From positions 124,001-188,000 of the forward strand of contig NZ_JAABOS010000003.1 in assembly GCF_010078235.1 (NCBI RefSeq): DNA of 64,000 nucleotides. Reading direction: 5' to 3'. The first letter of the stretch is position 1; each line of letters opens with the position of its first letter. Positions 43,668 through 52,340 of this stretch are shown piece after piece. Below the pieces are notes generated by a model. That model was not told where the DNA came from. It searched no databases and saw nothing but the letters and a program-made list of their open reading frames with translations. This stretch comes from Cognatundibacterium crateris (GTDB lineage Bacteria; Pseudomonadota; Gammaproteobacteria; Burkholderiales; Burkholderiaceae_D). A program made the translations under genes and the position numbers.

Positions 43668-44261
43668 TCACACCCAGCCTGCCCAGCCACACAGCGCACC
43701 GGCTGCCAGCAGCCAGAGTAAAGGCAGCCGGGTGCGCCAGACGATGATCGCGGAGAACGCTGTGATCAGCCACAGCGGCCAGTCATGCTGCAGATCATGG
43801 TGGGCACTGCCCATAATCCAGCCTGTCGCTATCAGTAAACCGATTACCACCGGTGCCATGCCGAGTTTGAAACTGCGCACGGCTGGCATTTCCCTGTTGG
43901 CGTGGCCCCAGCGAGCCGCCACATAAGTCAGTGTAGCGCTTGGCAGCAGGATGCCGCTCATGGTAACCAGCACGCCAAGCAGTCCTGCCCACATGCTGCC
44001 GGTATTCAGACCCACATGCCAGCCCATCAGTGCTACAAACAGTACATTCGGCCCCGGTGCGGCCTGGGCAATTGCGACTGAGGCATTAAACTGGGCATCA
44101 CTGAGCCAGCCTTGCTGATCCACCAGATAGCGGTGCATATCGGGTAAAGTCGACACGGCGCCGCCTATCGACAGCAGGGATAACATCAGATAGTGGCCTA
44201 GCAGACTGAACCAGTCATGCCAGTCCAGTTGCAGCGTGAGCAGGGGCGCGGCGGTGCTCAT
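43668..44261 (-). CDS. chromate transporter half-subunit (CHR family, second)
   Basis: A 197-residue CHR-domain protein with about six helices (FSLLGHYLMLSLLSIGGAVSTLPDMHRYLV, the conserved AQAAPGPNVLFVALMGWHVG). It starts at an ATG that overlaps the previous gene's stop (ATGA); the frame upstream of that is not a gene. Short CHR proteins work as pairs, exporting chromate (or sulfate-like anions) as a heterodimer. Confidence 0.9.
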   Translation of the reverse strand: MSTAAPLLTLQLDWHDWFSLLGHYLMLSLLSIGGAVSTLPDMHRYLVDQQGWLSDAQFNASVAIAQAAPGPNVLFVALMGWHVGLNTGSMWAGLLGVLVTMSGILLPSATLTYVAARWGHANREMPAVRSFKLGMAPVVIGLLIATGWIMGSAHHDLQHDWPLWLITAFSAIIVWRTRLPLLWLLAAGALCGWAGWV

Positions 44262-44839
44262 GGCTTCCTCATGATGTGGTAGACCCAGAACCAGCAGGTG
44301 CCACCCAGTACCAGTAGCACATAAAACAGAGGAATGCGTATCCAGGCTACGCTCACAAAGCACAGTGCCGCCATGCTGATGGCTTTGTGTTTTCCAAGCG
44401 GATGTTGGTGTAGCGCGGAACTCAGTTTCAGACCGGTTGCGATAATCAGACCGGCCGTCACCGCACTCATGCCGTGCAATGCACCGACTACCTGCGGGTT
44501 TTGCGAAAAATGGGAATAGACGATGGCAAGGCATAAGACGATGATCAGCGGCACAGTCAGCATACCGGCCAGTGCAGCCAGTGCGCCACGTAAGCCGAAA
44601 TAACGGCTGCCTATCATCATCGACAGGTTCATCACATTTGGCCCCGGCATAATCTGCGCGACCGCCCAGTCCTCAATAAATTCTTCCGGCGTCAGCCAGC
44701 GCTTACGTTCGACGATCTCCCTTTGCACCATGGCCAGCACGCCGCCAAAACCTTGCAGCGCGAGCCAGGTAAAAGAAAAGAACAGGTCTGCCAGCGAGGC
44801 AGGACGCGGGGTTGCAGAGGTTTGGGCTTCGTCAGACAT
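44258..44839 (-). CDS. chromate transporter half-subunit (CHR family, first)
   Basis: A 193-residue CHR-domain protein: LADLFFSFTWLALQGFGGVLAMVQREIVERKRW and the signature IMPGPNVMNLSMMIGSRYFG. It overlaps the second half-subunit by four bases, so the two are translated together. The pair corresponds to the N- and C-terminal halves of long ChrA. No chrB regulator is adjacent. Confidence 0.9.
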   Translation of the reverse strand: MSDEAQTSATPRPASLADLFFSFTWLALQGFGGVLAMVQREIVERKRWLTPEEFIEDWAVAQIMPGPNVMNLSMMIGSRYFGLRGALAALAGMLTVPLIIVLCLAIVYSHFSQNPQVVGALHGMSAVTAGLIIATGLKLSSALHQHPLGKHKAISMAALCFVSVAWIRIPLFYVLLVLGGTCWFWVYHIMRKP

Positions 44840-44876
44840 GGGAGAACCTGTAAGTGAAGCGCTATGTTAGCAGCGC

Positions 44877-45377
44877 TTAGGTTTCAGTCTGCTTGCGAAT
44901 GCCGCGATGGGCACGGATACGTGCCCGCCATTCGCCCAGCACCGTCAGCGCTTCCTGAAATTCGCGTTCGATCAGGTCTGCTTCGGAATCGGTGATCACG
45001 CCATCGAGTAAGGCGGTGGAGACGGCTTCCGCCACATCGCCAACCCGGCTCATCACACGGCATACGGTCTGCGACAAGTCATCATCGCTGACTTCGCTGG
45101 GCTCAGGCACAACGAAGGCAGCCAGACCATGGCGGCCCAATAAAGCATGTAAGGGAAGATGTGACTCTTTGACACCAGCGATATGGCAGTGTTCTATGAT
45201 GACCGACAGCTCTTCGAATGAGGGGTAATGTGATTCTATCCCCGGGGCGAGCTTATTGCGCAGCACATTAACCGACATTCCCATGCGCGCAGCGAGGGCC
45301 TCTAAGCCACCAGGATAAGCGCGTGCCACTTTATACAGCGCGTCATGCTGGTTCATGTCCGAATATTTGCGGGTCAT
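44877..45377 (-). CDS. phage regulatory CII-like (Phage_CII family) protein
   Basis: A 166-residue DNA-binding-like protein: a helix-turn-helix pattern near the start (YPGGLEALAARMGMSVNVLRNKLAPGIESHYPSFEEL) typical of the Phage_CII family, followed by a helical C-terminal region rich in acidic residues (VMSRVGDVAEAVSTALLDGVITDSE). Such proteins occur in prophages and as chromosomal orphans in betaproteobacteria. No other phage genes surround it, so it appears domesticated. AAAGGA precedes the ATG. Targets unknown. Confidence 0.7.
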   Translation of the reverse strand: MTRKYSDMNQHDALYKVARAYPGGLEALAARMGMSVNVLRNKLAPGIESHYPSFEELSVIIEHCHIAGVKESHLPLHALLGRHGLAAFVVPEPSEVSDDDLSQTVCRVMSRVGDVAEAVSTALLDGVITDSEADLIEREFQEALTVLGEWRARIRAHRGIRKQTET

Positions 45378-45494
45378 GGTGAATCCTTTATTTTATTACC
45401 GATGAACTTGTTGATCGTGCTCACTATCATGCGTTGCAGACAGTGATACGGGATTGTACAGATTCGTTAGTAACTTCTCCATATACGAAAGACC

Positions 45495-46418
45495 ATGAAT
45501 TCATTCCAACAAAAGATTTTGGTCGTCATGCTGGCAGCGCTGCTGCCGCTGACCAGCATAGCGGCATCCTCCAGTGGACGATCAGGCGGCTCTTCTTCTG
45601 GCATGCGTGGTGGTTTTTCGTCACAAAAACAAAACGTGAATAAAGCGCCAGCGCGTCAGACCAATTCTTCTTTTGGCAGTTTCAGCCAAAAGAAAGAGAC
45701 AGCCAACGCCCCTGCCAGCAATTCCCGCTCAGCCATGCAGCGCGATATGGATACCAGCCAGGCGCGCAGCAATGCATTGAAAAACATGGATGCACGTGAA
45801 GCACCGTCCCGTCAGGCCAGCAACGCACCCGACTATCGCTACAACAATAATCAGAACAACTCAGCTGCCCCAGCATATGGTAATGCAGGTGCGAATAACA
45901 ATGCCTTTGGTAACAGCGCGCGTCAGCCTGGCTATGCGTATGGTTCACCACAGAATCAACCGGCGCAGCCTCAGCAAGCACAGCAACCGGTCTACTCCCA
46001 ACAGTCCCCCGTTATGCAGAGAAACAATTCCGGCGTGTTGACTGGTGCGGTCGCAGGCATGGTACTGGGCAGCGTAATGAGTCATGGTCACGCCAATGGG
46101 AATCCTCAGCCTGCAGCTAACCGTAGCAATCAACAGGTTTTTGAACCGCTGCCGGATGCAGACACGGCATCGCCTGCAACGCAGACTGATAACAGCATCA
46201 GCGTGCCCGCAGCGGCCACTGTGCCAGCAGAGCAGCCATCTACCCGTCCTGCGGCTGTCACGCCGCAACCAAGGGATGATGCGGGCATGGGTGCTGGCGG
46301 CGTATTGGTGATCCTGCTGTTGTTAGGCATCTGCGCGTGGGCCGGACGTCGTATCTGGCTCAAAATGAATGAAAACAAGCAGGAAAAATCTGCACACTAC
46401 AGCTTAGGAAAGGGTTAA
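45495..46418 (+). CDS. low-complexity secreted or membrane protein, first gene of a PspA-like module
   Basis: A 307-residue protein: signal peptide (to about residue 23, TSIAA), then long Ser/Gly, Asn/Gln/Ala and Pro/Gln-rich low-complexity runs, a Gly-rich helix (GVLTGAVAGMVLGSVMSHGH), and a C-terminal transmembrane helix (GMGAGGVLVILLLLGICAWAG) with a basic tail. The layout suggests a periplasmic flexible region anchored by the C-terminal helix. It precedes the DUF2491 gene by three bases, so they are co-translated. No enzyme motif seen. Confidence 0.75.
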   Translation: MNSFQQKILVVMLAALLPLTSIAASSSGRSGGSSSGMRGGFSSQKQNVNKAPARQTNSSFGSFSQKKETANAPASNSRSAMQRDMDTSQARSNALKNMDAREAPSRQASNAPDYRYNNNQNNSAAPAYGNAGANNNAFGNSARQPGYAYGSPQNQPAQPQQAQQPVYSQQSPVMQRNNSGVLTGAVAGMVLGSVMSHGHANGNPQPAANRSNQQVFEPLPDADTASPATQTDNSISVPAAATVPAEQPSTRPAAVTPQPRDDAGMGAGGVLVILLLLGICAWAGRRIWLKMNENKQEKSAHYSLGKG

Positions 46419-46421
46419 GTC

Positions 46422-47234
46422 ATGGCATGGAGAGACGCCTATCAGTATCTGGGCAAGATGTTCCAGTCTTCCGGTAAAGGCGATTCAGCCGGTCAGCAAC
46501 ATGAAGAGCAGAATCGTCAGGATGCCGGTCTGCCGCTGGCAGCGCGCATAGGCAGCATCGTCCATCTGCAACAGACGCCGCTGATCCGGGCCCAGTCCAT
46601 GGGTTCCCTGATCAGTCTGCCGGATGCCGATGAAGACCGTATCGTCGCGATCAGCCGCGTACAGTTTGCGATGCAGGGCAATGTTTATCGCTACTACCTG
46701 TCTGCCAGCGAAGAAGGGGTAGAAAAATTTATTGAACTGTATTGCGCCAATGAACAGGAAATCACCGAGCTGCGTTATTGCAGCCGTCTGACCCGCCTGA
46801 TACCGGAAAGCACGGAAGACCAGCAAGCCTATACCGGCGAACTTGGCTATGGCCTGGGTGACCGCAGCTATACCCTGTGGCGTACGCAATTGCAGGATAT
46901 GGGCTGGAGTGCAGCCGATCTCGATACCGTATTCGCCGATCAGGAAAGCATCAGCTATGAACGCGAAGCGGGTGACGCCGGTTTGGATTTCGTCGCGCCT
47001 TACCGCGGTAAAGAAACCCGTATCGACGATGCGCAGGGTCAGCATGGTTTGCAGCAGGATATTGTCTTCATGCCCTATGGCCGTGTATTGCCAGCCGATC
47101 AGCAAGTGCATGAGCAATTGCTGATCTCCACAGAGATGATACGTTCTGTGAATGGCGACCGTCAGCAAAGAGGAATTTACGTTGATTTCACGATAGCGCT
47201 TACGATAGAACCCGAGCGTTTGTCGATTCAGTAG
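46422..47234 (+). CDS. DUF2491 (YjfK-like) protein
   Basis: A 270-residue cytosolic protein matching DUF2491 in its core: GLPLAARIGSIVHLQQTPLIRAQ, then YRYYLSASEEGVEKFIELYCAN, GYGLGDRSYTLWRTQLQDMGW and VFADQESISYEREAG. In E. coli the homologue YjfK is encoded next to the PspA-like YjfJ, and DUF2491 recurs in gene sets tied to membrane-stress proteins. AAAGGG precedes the ATG. The next gene, 90 bp on, encodes a PspA-like coiled-coil protein. Molecular function unknown. Confidence 0.85.
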   Translation: MAWRDAYQYLGKMFQSSGKGDSAGQQHEEQNRQDAGLPLAARIGSIVHLQQTPLIRAQSMGSLISLPDADEDRIVAISRVQFAMQGNVYRYYLSASEEGVEKFIELYCANEQEITELRYCSRLTRLIPESTEDQQAYTGELGYGLGDRSYTLWRTQLQDMGWSAADLDTVFADQESISYEREAGDAGLDFVAPYRGKETRIDDAQGQHGLQQDIVFMPYGRVLPADQQVHEQLLISTEMIRSVNGDRQQRGIYVDFTIALTIEPERLSIQ

Positions 47235-47266
47235 CACCCTGCATACACAGGTTAATTTTTACCCTC

Positions 47267-47303
47267 AGGACTGACGCAATAATGGCAGTGTGCGTACAGT
47301 CCT
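47267..47303. repeat. 37-bp hairpin copy of the AGGACTTACGCAAAA family between DUF2491 and PspA-like genes
   Basis: AGGACTGACGCA (47267-47278) pairs with TGCGTACAGTCCT (47291-47303) apart from one bulged base. The remaining 12 bases form the loop. It is the smallest member of the repeat family, lies inside a probable operon and could shape mRNA processing. It has no T-run after it. Confidence 0.65.
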
Positions 47304-47324
47304 CACTCTCTGAAAGGAAGTAAC

Positions 47325-48098
47325 ATGAGCAATTTAAATGGCTGGGGTTTAACCGCACGTCTGATTTCCAAACATTTTGGTGCACTGGGCGACCGGGTTT
47401 CCGAAGCCATCGCGAATTTTGATCCTGAAACCGCGACCGAAGCGGATCGCGACCGTCTGGCCGTCACCCTGCGTGAAACTGCGCAGAAGCTCGCTTCGGC
47501 ACGTTCCGCTTTTGATAAAGAGCATAGCGATGTGGTGCGTCTGCGTGAGTTGATTGCGAATGATGAAAAAGCCGCACTGACGCTGGCGGAACGTCTGGCC
47601 GCCGGCAAAATTTCGGAAGCTACCGTGAGCCTGTTCTGTGACGAGCTGGAAGCGAATAAGGCGCGTCTGCCTGTCGAGATCCAGGAAGAAGCCGATGCCC
47701 GTGAATACATGGACGAGTTACAAAAAATCGTTGATGCATTGTCTAAGCAACTGGCTGACTTCGATGCGGCTGCCAAAAAAGCGCTGCAGGAACTGGCTGC
47801 AGCCAAGGCGCAGAAAGATTTACAGCAATTGCGTATGGAAAGACAGGAGCAATTGTCCAGCCTGAGCAGTATGCAAACGCACTCCACCGCACTCAATGCC
47901 CTGACCCGCCGTGCACAGTCAGTCAGCAATGAGGCAGCTGGTCTGCGCATTGTGGCTGACATCGCACAAAAACCGCTGGATCAGGCCGCTGAAATCAATG
48001 CAATCCGCAAGTCGGTGGCGCAGGCAGATACGGCGGGTGAAACCGCCTTACAGCGCCTGCAGCGCTTATCCGGTGCCAAGCCAGCGGATGCAGCCTGA
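47325..48098 (+). CDS. PspA/IM30-like coiled-coil protein
   Basis: A 257-residue, almost fully helical protein with long heptad stretches (LRETAQKLASARSAFDKEHSDVVRLREL; EAREYMDEL-like; AAKKALQELAAAKAQKDLQQLRMERQEQL) and no membrane segment. It ends ETALQRLQRLSGAKPADAA, like the RLQRQ end of the YjfJ type. The N-terminal amphipathic region (NLNGWGLTARLISKHFGALGDRV) could bind membrane. Together with the adjacent DUF2491 gene this fits the YjfJ-YjfK pattern of PspA relatives (ESCRT-III-like), but the sequence is diverged. AAAGGAAG precedes the ATG. Confidence 0.65.
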   Translation: MSNLNGWGLTARLISKHFGALGDRVSEAIANFDPETATEADRDRLAVTLRETAQKLASARSAFDKEHSDVVRLRELIANDEKAALTLAERLAAGKISEATVSLFCDELEANKARLPVEIQEEADAREYMDELQKIVDALSKQLADFDAAAKKALQELAAAKAQKDLQQLRMERQEQLSSLSSMQTHSTALNALTRRAQSVSNEAAGLRIVADIAQKPLDQAAEINAIRKSVAQADTAGETALQRLQRLSGAKPADAA

Positions 48099-48104
48099 GT
48101 CCTG

Positions 48105-49013
48105 TTATGCGGATGCTGAACGCAAGCTGAGTGCATGCAAATAACGATCTGCCTCACTGGCTTCGCTGATCACCAGGGCGAAGTCAGTGACGGTGCGCGC
48201 TGCACGTTCCAGCAATTGAATATCCGCTTCGTGTTGACGCGCGACATGCGGATCTTCTAAAAAAAGGATGCGGCGTATTTTGCGTTCCAACACCAGTTCT
48301 GCCAGTTGCGCATCGCCACCTAAGGGGCCTGAACGATACGGATGTACCCAGGCTGGCGCCTCAGTTGCTTTGAGCCGGCTGGCGGTCTGATTCAGTAAGC
48401 CGCCCGTGGTGCCGGTCGCATAGCGGCAGGCAAAGCGGTCCAGTACGGCAAAATGTTTTTCCGCCAGTGTCAGCATCGCTGGTTTGAGCGCATCATGCGC
48501 AATCAGGGCGATGCCTTCCTGTTCGAGTTGAAAGCGTGCATCTAAGGCCGGATCAGCCGCTTTACCAAGCAGGCAGGCTTGCAGTTCCAGCCATTCCTGG
48601 GCACTGGCCAGTGTCGATAAAAAGGGCTTTTGATGGATCACGCACTGGCGTTTCAGCGCGACGGCTTCCGGAAATACTGAGGAAGGATCGACCGGATCGA
48701 TCAGGTAGATAACCGCGTCCACGGCACGCAGCGGATCTTCATCCACCACACGCGACACCAGCTTCATCAGCCCACCTTCACGACCATAAGGAAAACGTTC
48801 GATAGCTGGACACAGCGCGTCCAGACCATGTTTGCAGATCGCATCCAGCGTACGGCCAACGACCACGAATTCTATGTTCAGAAAGGCGATAGCAGCCTGA
48901 GAACCAGACAGCAATTGCACCAGTGCCGATAGTGGATCATCCTGATGGGAACGGTTAGCGATCAGGCCAACCCGGCGTTTAGGTATTGTGGCTGCAGAGA
49001 TAGGAACTTGCAC
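48105..49013 (-). CDS. tandem methylglyoxal-synthase-fold protein, C-terminal domain catalytically complete
   Basis: A 302-residue protein from a GTG start (GGAG upstream) with two copies of the methylglyoxal synthase (MGS) fold; ordinary MgsA has one (~150 residues). In the second domain (about 165-292) all residues equivalent to E. coli His19, Asp20, Asp71, Asp91, His98 and Asp101 can be lined up: His173, Asp174, Asp234 (SGPLGGDAQ), Asp254, His261 and Asp264, the last four with identical spacing, and CRYATGTTGG also matches. The first domain (about 12-145) keeps the fold pattern (FPYGREGGLM, YLIDPVDP) but has lost most catalytic residues. The predicted activity is dihydroxyacetone phosphate to methylglyoxal, with a regulatory N-terminal domain. 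It converges on the PspA-like gene, six bases apart. Confidence 0.8.
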   Translation of the reverse strand: MQVPISAATIPKRRVGLIANRSHQDDPLSALVQLLSGSQAAIAFLNIEFVVVGRTLDAICKHGLDALCPAIERFPYGREGGLMKLVSRVVDEDPLRAVDAVIYLIDPVDPSSVFPEAVALKRQCVIHQKPFLSTLASAQEWLELQACLLGKAADPALDARFQLEQEGIALIAHDALKPAMLTLAEKHFAVLDRFACRYATGTTGGLLNQTASRLKATEAPAWVHPYRSGPLGGDAQLAELVLERKIRRILFLEDPHVARQHEADIQLLERAARTVTDFALVISEASEADRYLHALSLRSASA

Positions 49014-49179
49014 ATGGAACTCCGTAACAGTCTGTCGAGGAAACGAGCAGTGTAGCTTGAGAATTGCAACATTTGTGGCAACTGCCTACAATTCGTTACT
49101 GAAAGCAAGTACAGAGATATATGATTCTTAAAAGAAATGCGTACACTTTGTACATCATGTCAAAACGGGGAAGGCAAGC

Positions 49180-49944
49180 ATGAAAAAAATGCGCCATCTT
49201 TTATTGTGTCTGACGATATTGCTCGCCTGTACCAGTGCGATGAGTGATGACGAGTTTGAGGATGACGAAAGTCTGCTTCAGCGTTGGGCATTGCTAGGCG
49301 ATATGCAGGCGCAAAACACGCTGGGTTTGCTGTATCTGAATGGTGATCTGGGTTTTCAGAGTATAGAAGATGCCAAACTTTGGCTGAGCCGGGCGGCTTT
49401 GCAGGGACATCCGGGTGCGCAGACGAATCTGGGTCTGCTGTATCTGACCGGTGAAGGTAACGAGCGCGACGAAAGGAAAGCCCTCGAATTTCTGAACCTG
49501 GCCGCGCGCCAGCAGTTTTCTTCCGCCCAGATGGTCATGGGTTTTCTGTATGAGAGTGGTCGTGGTGTCGCTCAGAATTATCAACAGGCAGCGGCTTGGT
49601 ATGAAGCTGCAGCGGGCCAGGGGAATAGCAGTGCGCAATACCATCTGGCGATGATGTATCGCGATGGCCGGGGCGTCAAACGCAATGATGTCAAAGCGGC
49701 TTACTGGTTCCGGCAAGCTGCAGATCGTGGCATGTCATCGGCCCGCTTTCAGTTGGGTATGCTGTATCTGTATGGCCAGGGCGTGGAAAAAAGTATGCTG
49801 ACCGGCTATCAGCATGTGCTGTCTGCCAGCTTGCAGATAGGTTTAAAGTCTATAGATAGCCGCGATCTGGTCAGCAGTGCATTGACGGCTGAGCAGATCG
49901 CCGACATTCAGGAAGAAACCCGCAACTGGCAGCTCAAAACCTGA
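49180..49944 (+). CDS. secreted Sel1-repeat protein
   Basis: A 254-residue protein with a signal-like start (MKKMRHLLLCLTILLACTSAMS, lipobox not convincing) and about five Sel1 repeats: alternating A-x-x-x-LG-x-x-Y-x-x-G pattern (AQNTLGLLYLNGDLGF, AQTNLGLLYLTGEG, AQMVMGFLYESGRG, AQYHLAMMYRDGRG, ARFQLGMLYLYGQG). Sel1 repeats are protein-protein interaction scaffolds. GGGGAAGG precedes the ATG. It overlaps the convergent GGDEF-EAL gene by 37 bases. Confidence 0.88.
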   Translation: MKKMRHLLLCLTILLACTSAMSDDEFEDDESLLQRWALLGDMQAQNTLGLLYLNGDLGFQSIEDAKLWLSRAALQGHPGAQTNLGLLYLTGEGNERDERKALEFLNLAARQQFSSAQMVMGFLYESGRGVAQNYQQAAAWYEAAAGQGNSSAQYHLAMMYRDGRGVKRNDVKAAYWFRQAADRGMSSARFQLGMLYLYGQGVEKSMLTGYQHVLSASLQIGLKSIDSRDLVSSALTAEQIADIQEETRNWQLKT

Positions 49945-52340
49945 TCAGATAAAAACAAACGCTCAAATTCACTTGCGCTGATCGCCGGCGAGCACAGAAA
50001 ACCCTGGTATTCATCACATTGCAAATGCTCGAGTAAGCAGCGTTGCTGTTCGGTTTCCACACCCTCTGCGATCACTTGTTTTTGCAATGCGTGCGCAAGA
50101 TGCACAATCGCTGTCACGATGGCGACGTCGCTGTCATCTTCAGGTAAATCATCCACAAATGAGCGGTCGATTTTCAGCTTGTGGATAGGGAAGCGTTTCA
50201 GATAGCTCAGGCTGGAGTAGCCTGTGCCAAAATCATCTATCGATAAACGTACGCCTAATTGGGACAAGGCCTCCAGTTTGCGCAGGGTTTCATCGGCATC
50301 ACGTATCAGCACGGATTCGGTCAGCTCCAGCTCTATGTAATCGGGCGCGACTCCATATTCTTCCAGTGTCTGCGCCACGCTGCTGACAAAGTTAGCCTGT
50401 TGAAATTGCAGTGCTGAGACATTAAACGCCATGCATATACGATGCCCTGCACGCTGCCATTGCGCAGCCTGCGAAATAGCCTCACGCATTACCCAGTGAC
50501 CGATAGGTACGATGGCGCCGGACTCTTCCGCAATCGGAATAAATTGTGCAGGGCTGATCTCACCCAGTTCTTCGTCATGCCAGCGTATCAGTGCTTCTGC
50601 ACCAAAAATCTGCCCGGTTTTTAAATGGACTTGCGGCTGGTAATGTAAGCGGAATTCCTGCTTCTCCAGAGCCTGGCGCATGGCATGATCCAGCTTCATG
50701 CGTGACAGCAGACCGATATTCATCTTCTTTTGATAAAAACGAAAATCCGAGCGGCCACGCTCTTTGACGTGATACATCGCGCTGTCGGCATTCTTAATCA
50801 GATCCGCCATATTGGTGCCATCGCCCGGAAACAGCGCAATGCCGATACTTGAGGTAACGGTAAAGCTCATGCCATCTAACAAAATAGGAACGGCCAGTTC
50901 TTCCAGCACGCGGCGGGCACAGATTTCCGCGCCCTCTGCATTGGCTTCATGCAGCAACAGCACGAATTCATCGCCCCCCAGACGCGCGGCGGTGTCGACC
51001 TGCCGTATGCAGTGCTTAAGGCGTTCCGTCACTTCCAGCAAGACGCGGTCGCCAAACGGATGGCCTAGCGAGTCATTAATCTGTTTAAAGTGATCCAGAT
51101 CCAGAAACAATAAGGCAAAGCTCCCGTTTTTGCGGCTGGCGATCGTGATCGATTGTTTGATACGCTCGGCCAGCAAGATGCGGTTTGGCAGACCGGTCAG
51201 CGCATCGGTAAATGCCAGCTCTTCGATACGCTGTTTCGCCAGATGGGTTTCGGTGCGGTCTTTGAAAAAACCGATGTAATGGATGGTTTTACCGAACTGA
51301 TCCTGCACCCTGACCAGAGTGATCATGCACAAATAGGCATGACCATTTTTGCGGCGATTCCATAGTTCACCTTCCCAGAACCCCGCCAGTTCCAGTTTTT
51401 GCAGTATCTGGTCGATCAGATCTACATTACTTTCCGACGCAAAAAACTCACGCGGGGTTTTGCCACGCATTTCATCTTCGTGGTAACTGCTCAGACGTTC
51501 AAAACTGGGATTGGTGGTGATGATGCGCTGATCGGCATCAGTAATAAAGATCGCATCGGTACTGGATTCAAACACTTTGGCCGCCAGCTGCAGACGGGCT
51601 TCATCTTCCAGCTTCTGGGTGATGTCACGATAGGAAAACACCCTGCCTATTGGTCTGCCCCTTGCATACTGTGGCAAGGTTACCCGCTCCAGAATTTTTC
51701 CAGAACGCAGCACCAGCACATCGGTTGCTTCCATCAAGGGGGAACGGGTGATCGTACCCAGACGCTCGGTGTAGTGCTCGGCATCAATCATGCATTTATC
51801 CATCCATGCATAGATTGCCGCATCATCGCGCTGCGTCATCAGCTTATCTGGCAAACCCCACAGTTCAGCAAACAAGTGATTGTAGCTGCGGATGCCGCCT
51901 TCCATATCTGTCACCAGTATGCCGTCCGCCGTTGATTCCAGCGTAGCACGCAATTCAGCGATCAGTTTTTCCAATTCATTTTCGACCTGACGCTGATCGG
52001 AATGATCGCAAATGGCGACCACATACACTGAGCTGTCCATACCGACTTTGACCAGGCTGACCCGGCGCTCAACCTGCACCACGCTGTTATCGGCACGGCG
52101 CAGCAGGGTCTCAGAATAAATACTGTCGGATAAACCAGCCGCCACATCTTCCCAAAAAAACACATCTTCAGGTGCTGCAGCAATATCGATCACGGAGCTG
52201 CCGTGTAAGCTGTGCTCAGGCAGTTGCAGTATCTGATGTATCTGGCGGTTAGCCGCGATGATTTTCAATTCTATCGGGTCGACCAGTATCACTGCTTCCA
52301 GCATGCCCTCTATCAGTGCCTGAAGTTGATGTGGCTTCAT
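49908..52340 (-). CDS. PAS-PAS-PAS-GGDEF-EAL bifunctional c-di-GMP protein
   Basis: An 810-residue cytoplasmic protein with no clear membrane helix: three PAS-like segments (about 1-120, 130-250, 255-375), GGDEF (about 385-545) and EAL (about 555-800). The GGDEF motif is intact (RLGGDEFVLLLHEA), and the EAL domain keeps GAEALIRWHDE, ELELTESVL and SIDDFGTGYSSL, so both synthesis and breakdown of c-di-GMP are possible. Its ATG overlaps the stop of the HD-GYP gene (ATGA), with GGGAGA as ribosome-binding site. PAS domains suggest a redox, light or ligand signal. Confidence 0.92.
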   Translation of the reverse strand: MKPHQLQALIEGMLEAVILVDPIELKIIAANRQIHQILQLPEHSLHGSSVIDIAAAPEDVFFWEDVAAGLSDSIYSETLLRRADNSVVQVERRVSLVKVGMDSSVYVVAICDHSDQRQVENELEKLIAELRATLESTADGILVTDMEGGIRSYNHLFAELWGLPDKLMTQRDDAAIYAWMDKCMIDAEHYTERLGTITRSPLMEATDVLVLRSGKILERVTLPQYARGRPIGRVFSYRDITQKLEDEARLQLAAKVFESSTDAIFITDADQRIITTNPSFERLSSYHEDEMRGKTPREFFASESNVDLIDQILQKLELAGFWEGELWNRRKNGHAYLCMITLVRVQDQFGKTIHYIGFFKDRTETHLAKQRIEELAFTDALTGLPNRILLAERIKQSITIASRKNGSFALLFLDLDHFKQINDSLGHPFGDRVLLEVTERLKHCIRQVDTAARLGGDEFVLLLHEANAEGAEICARRVLEELAVPILLDGMSFTVTSSIGIALFPGDGTNMADLIKNADSAMYHVKERGRSDFRFYQKKMNIGLLSRMKLDHAMRQALEKQEFRLHYQPQVHLKTGQIFGAEALIRWHDEELGEISPAQFIPIAEESGAIVPIGHWVMREAISQAAQWQRAGHRICMAFNVSALQFQQANFVSSVAQTLEEYGVAPDYIELELTESVLIRDADETLRKLEALSQLGVRLSIDDFGTGYSSLSYLKRFPIHKLKIDRSFVDDLPEDDSDVAIVTAIVHLAHALQKQVIAEGVETEQQRCLLEHLQCDEYQGFLCSPAISASEFERLFLSDQVLSCQLRVSS

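Noticed and set aside
44877-49013. A prophage or defence island, suggested by the CII-like protein.
   Set aside because: No integrase, capsid, terminase, lysis or nuclease genes are present, and neighbours are ordinary chromosomal envelope genes.
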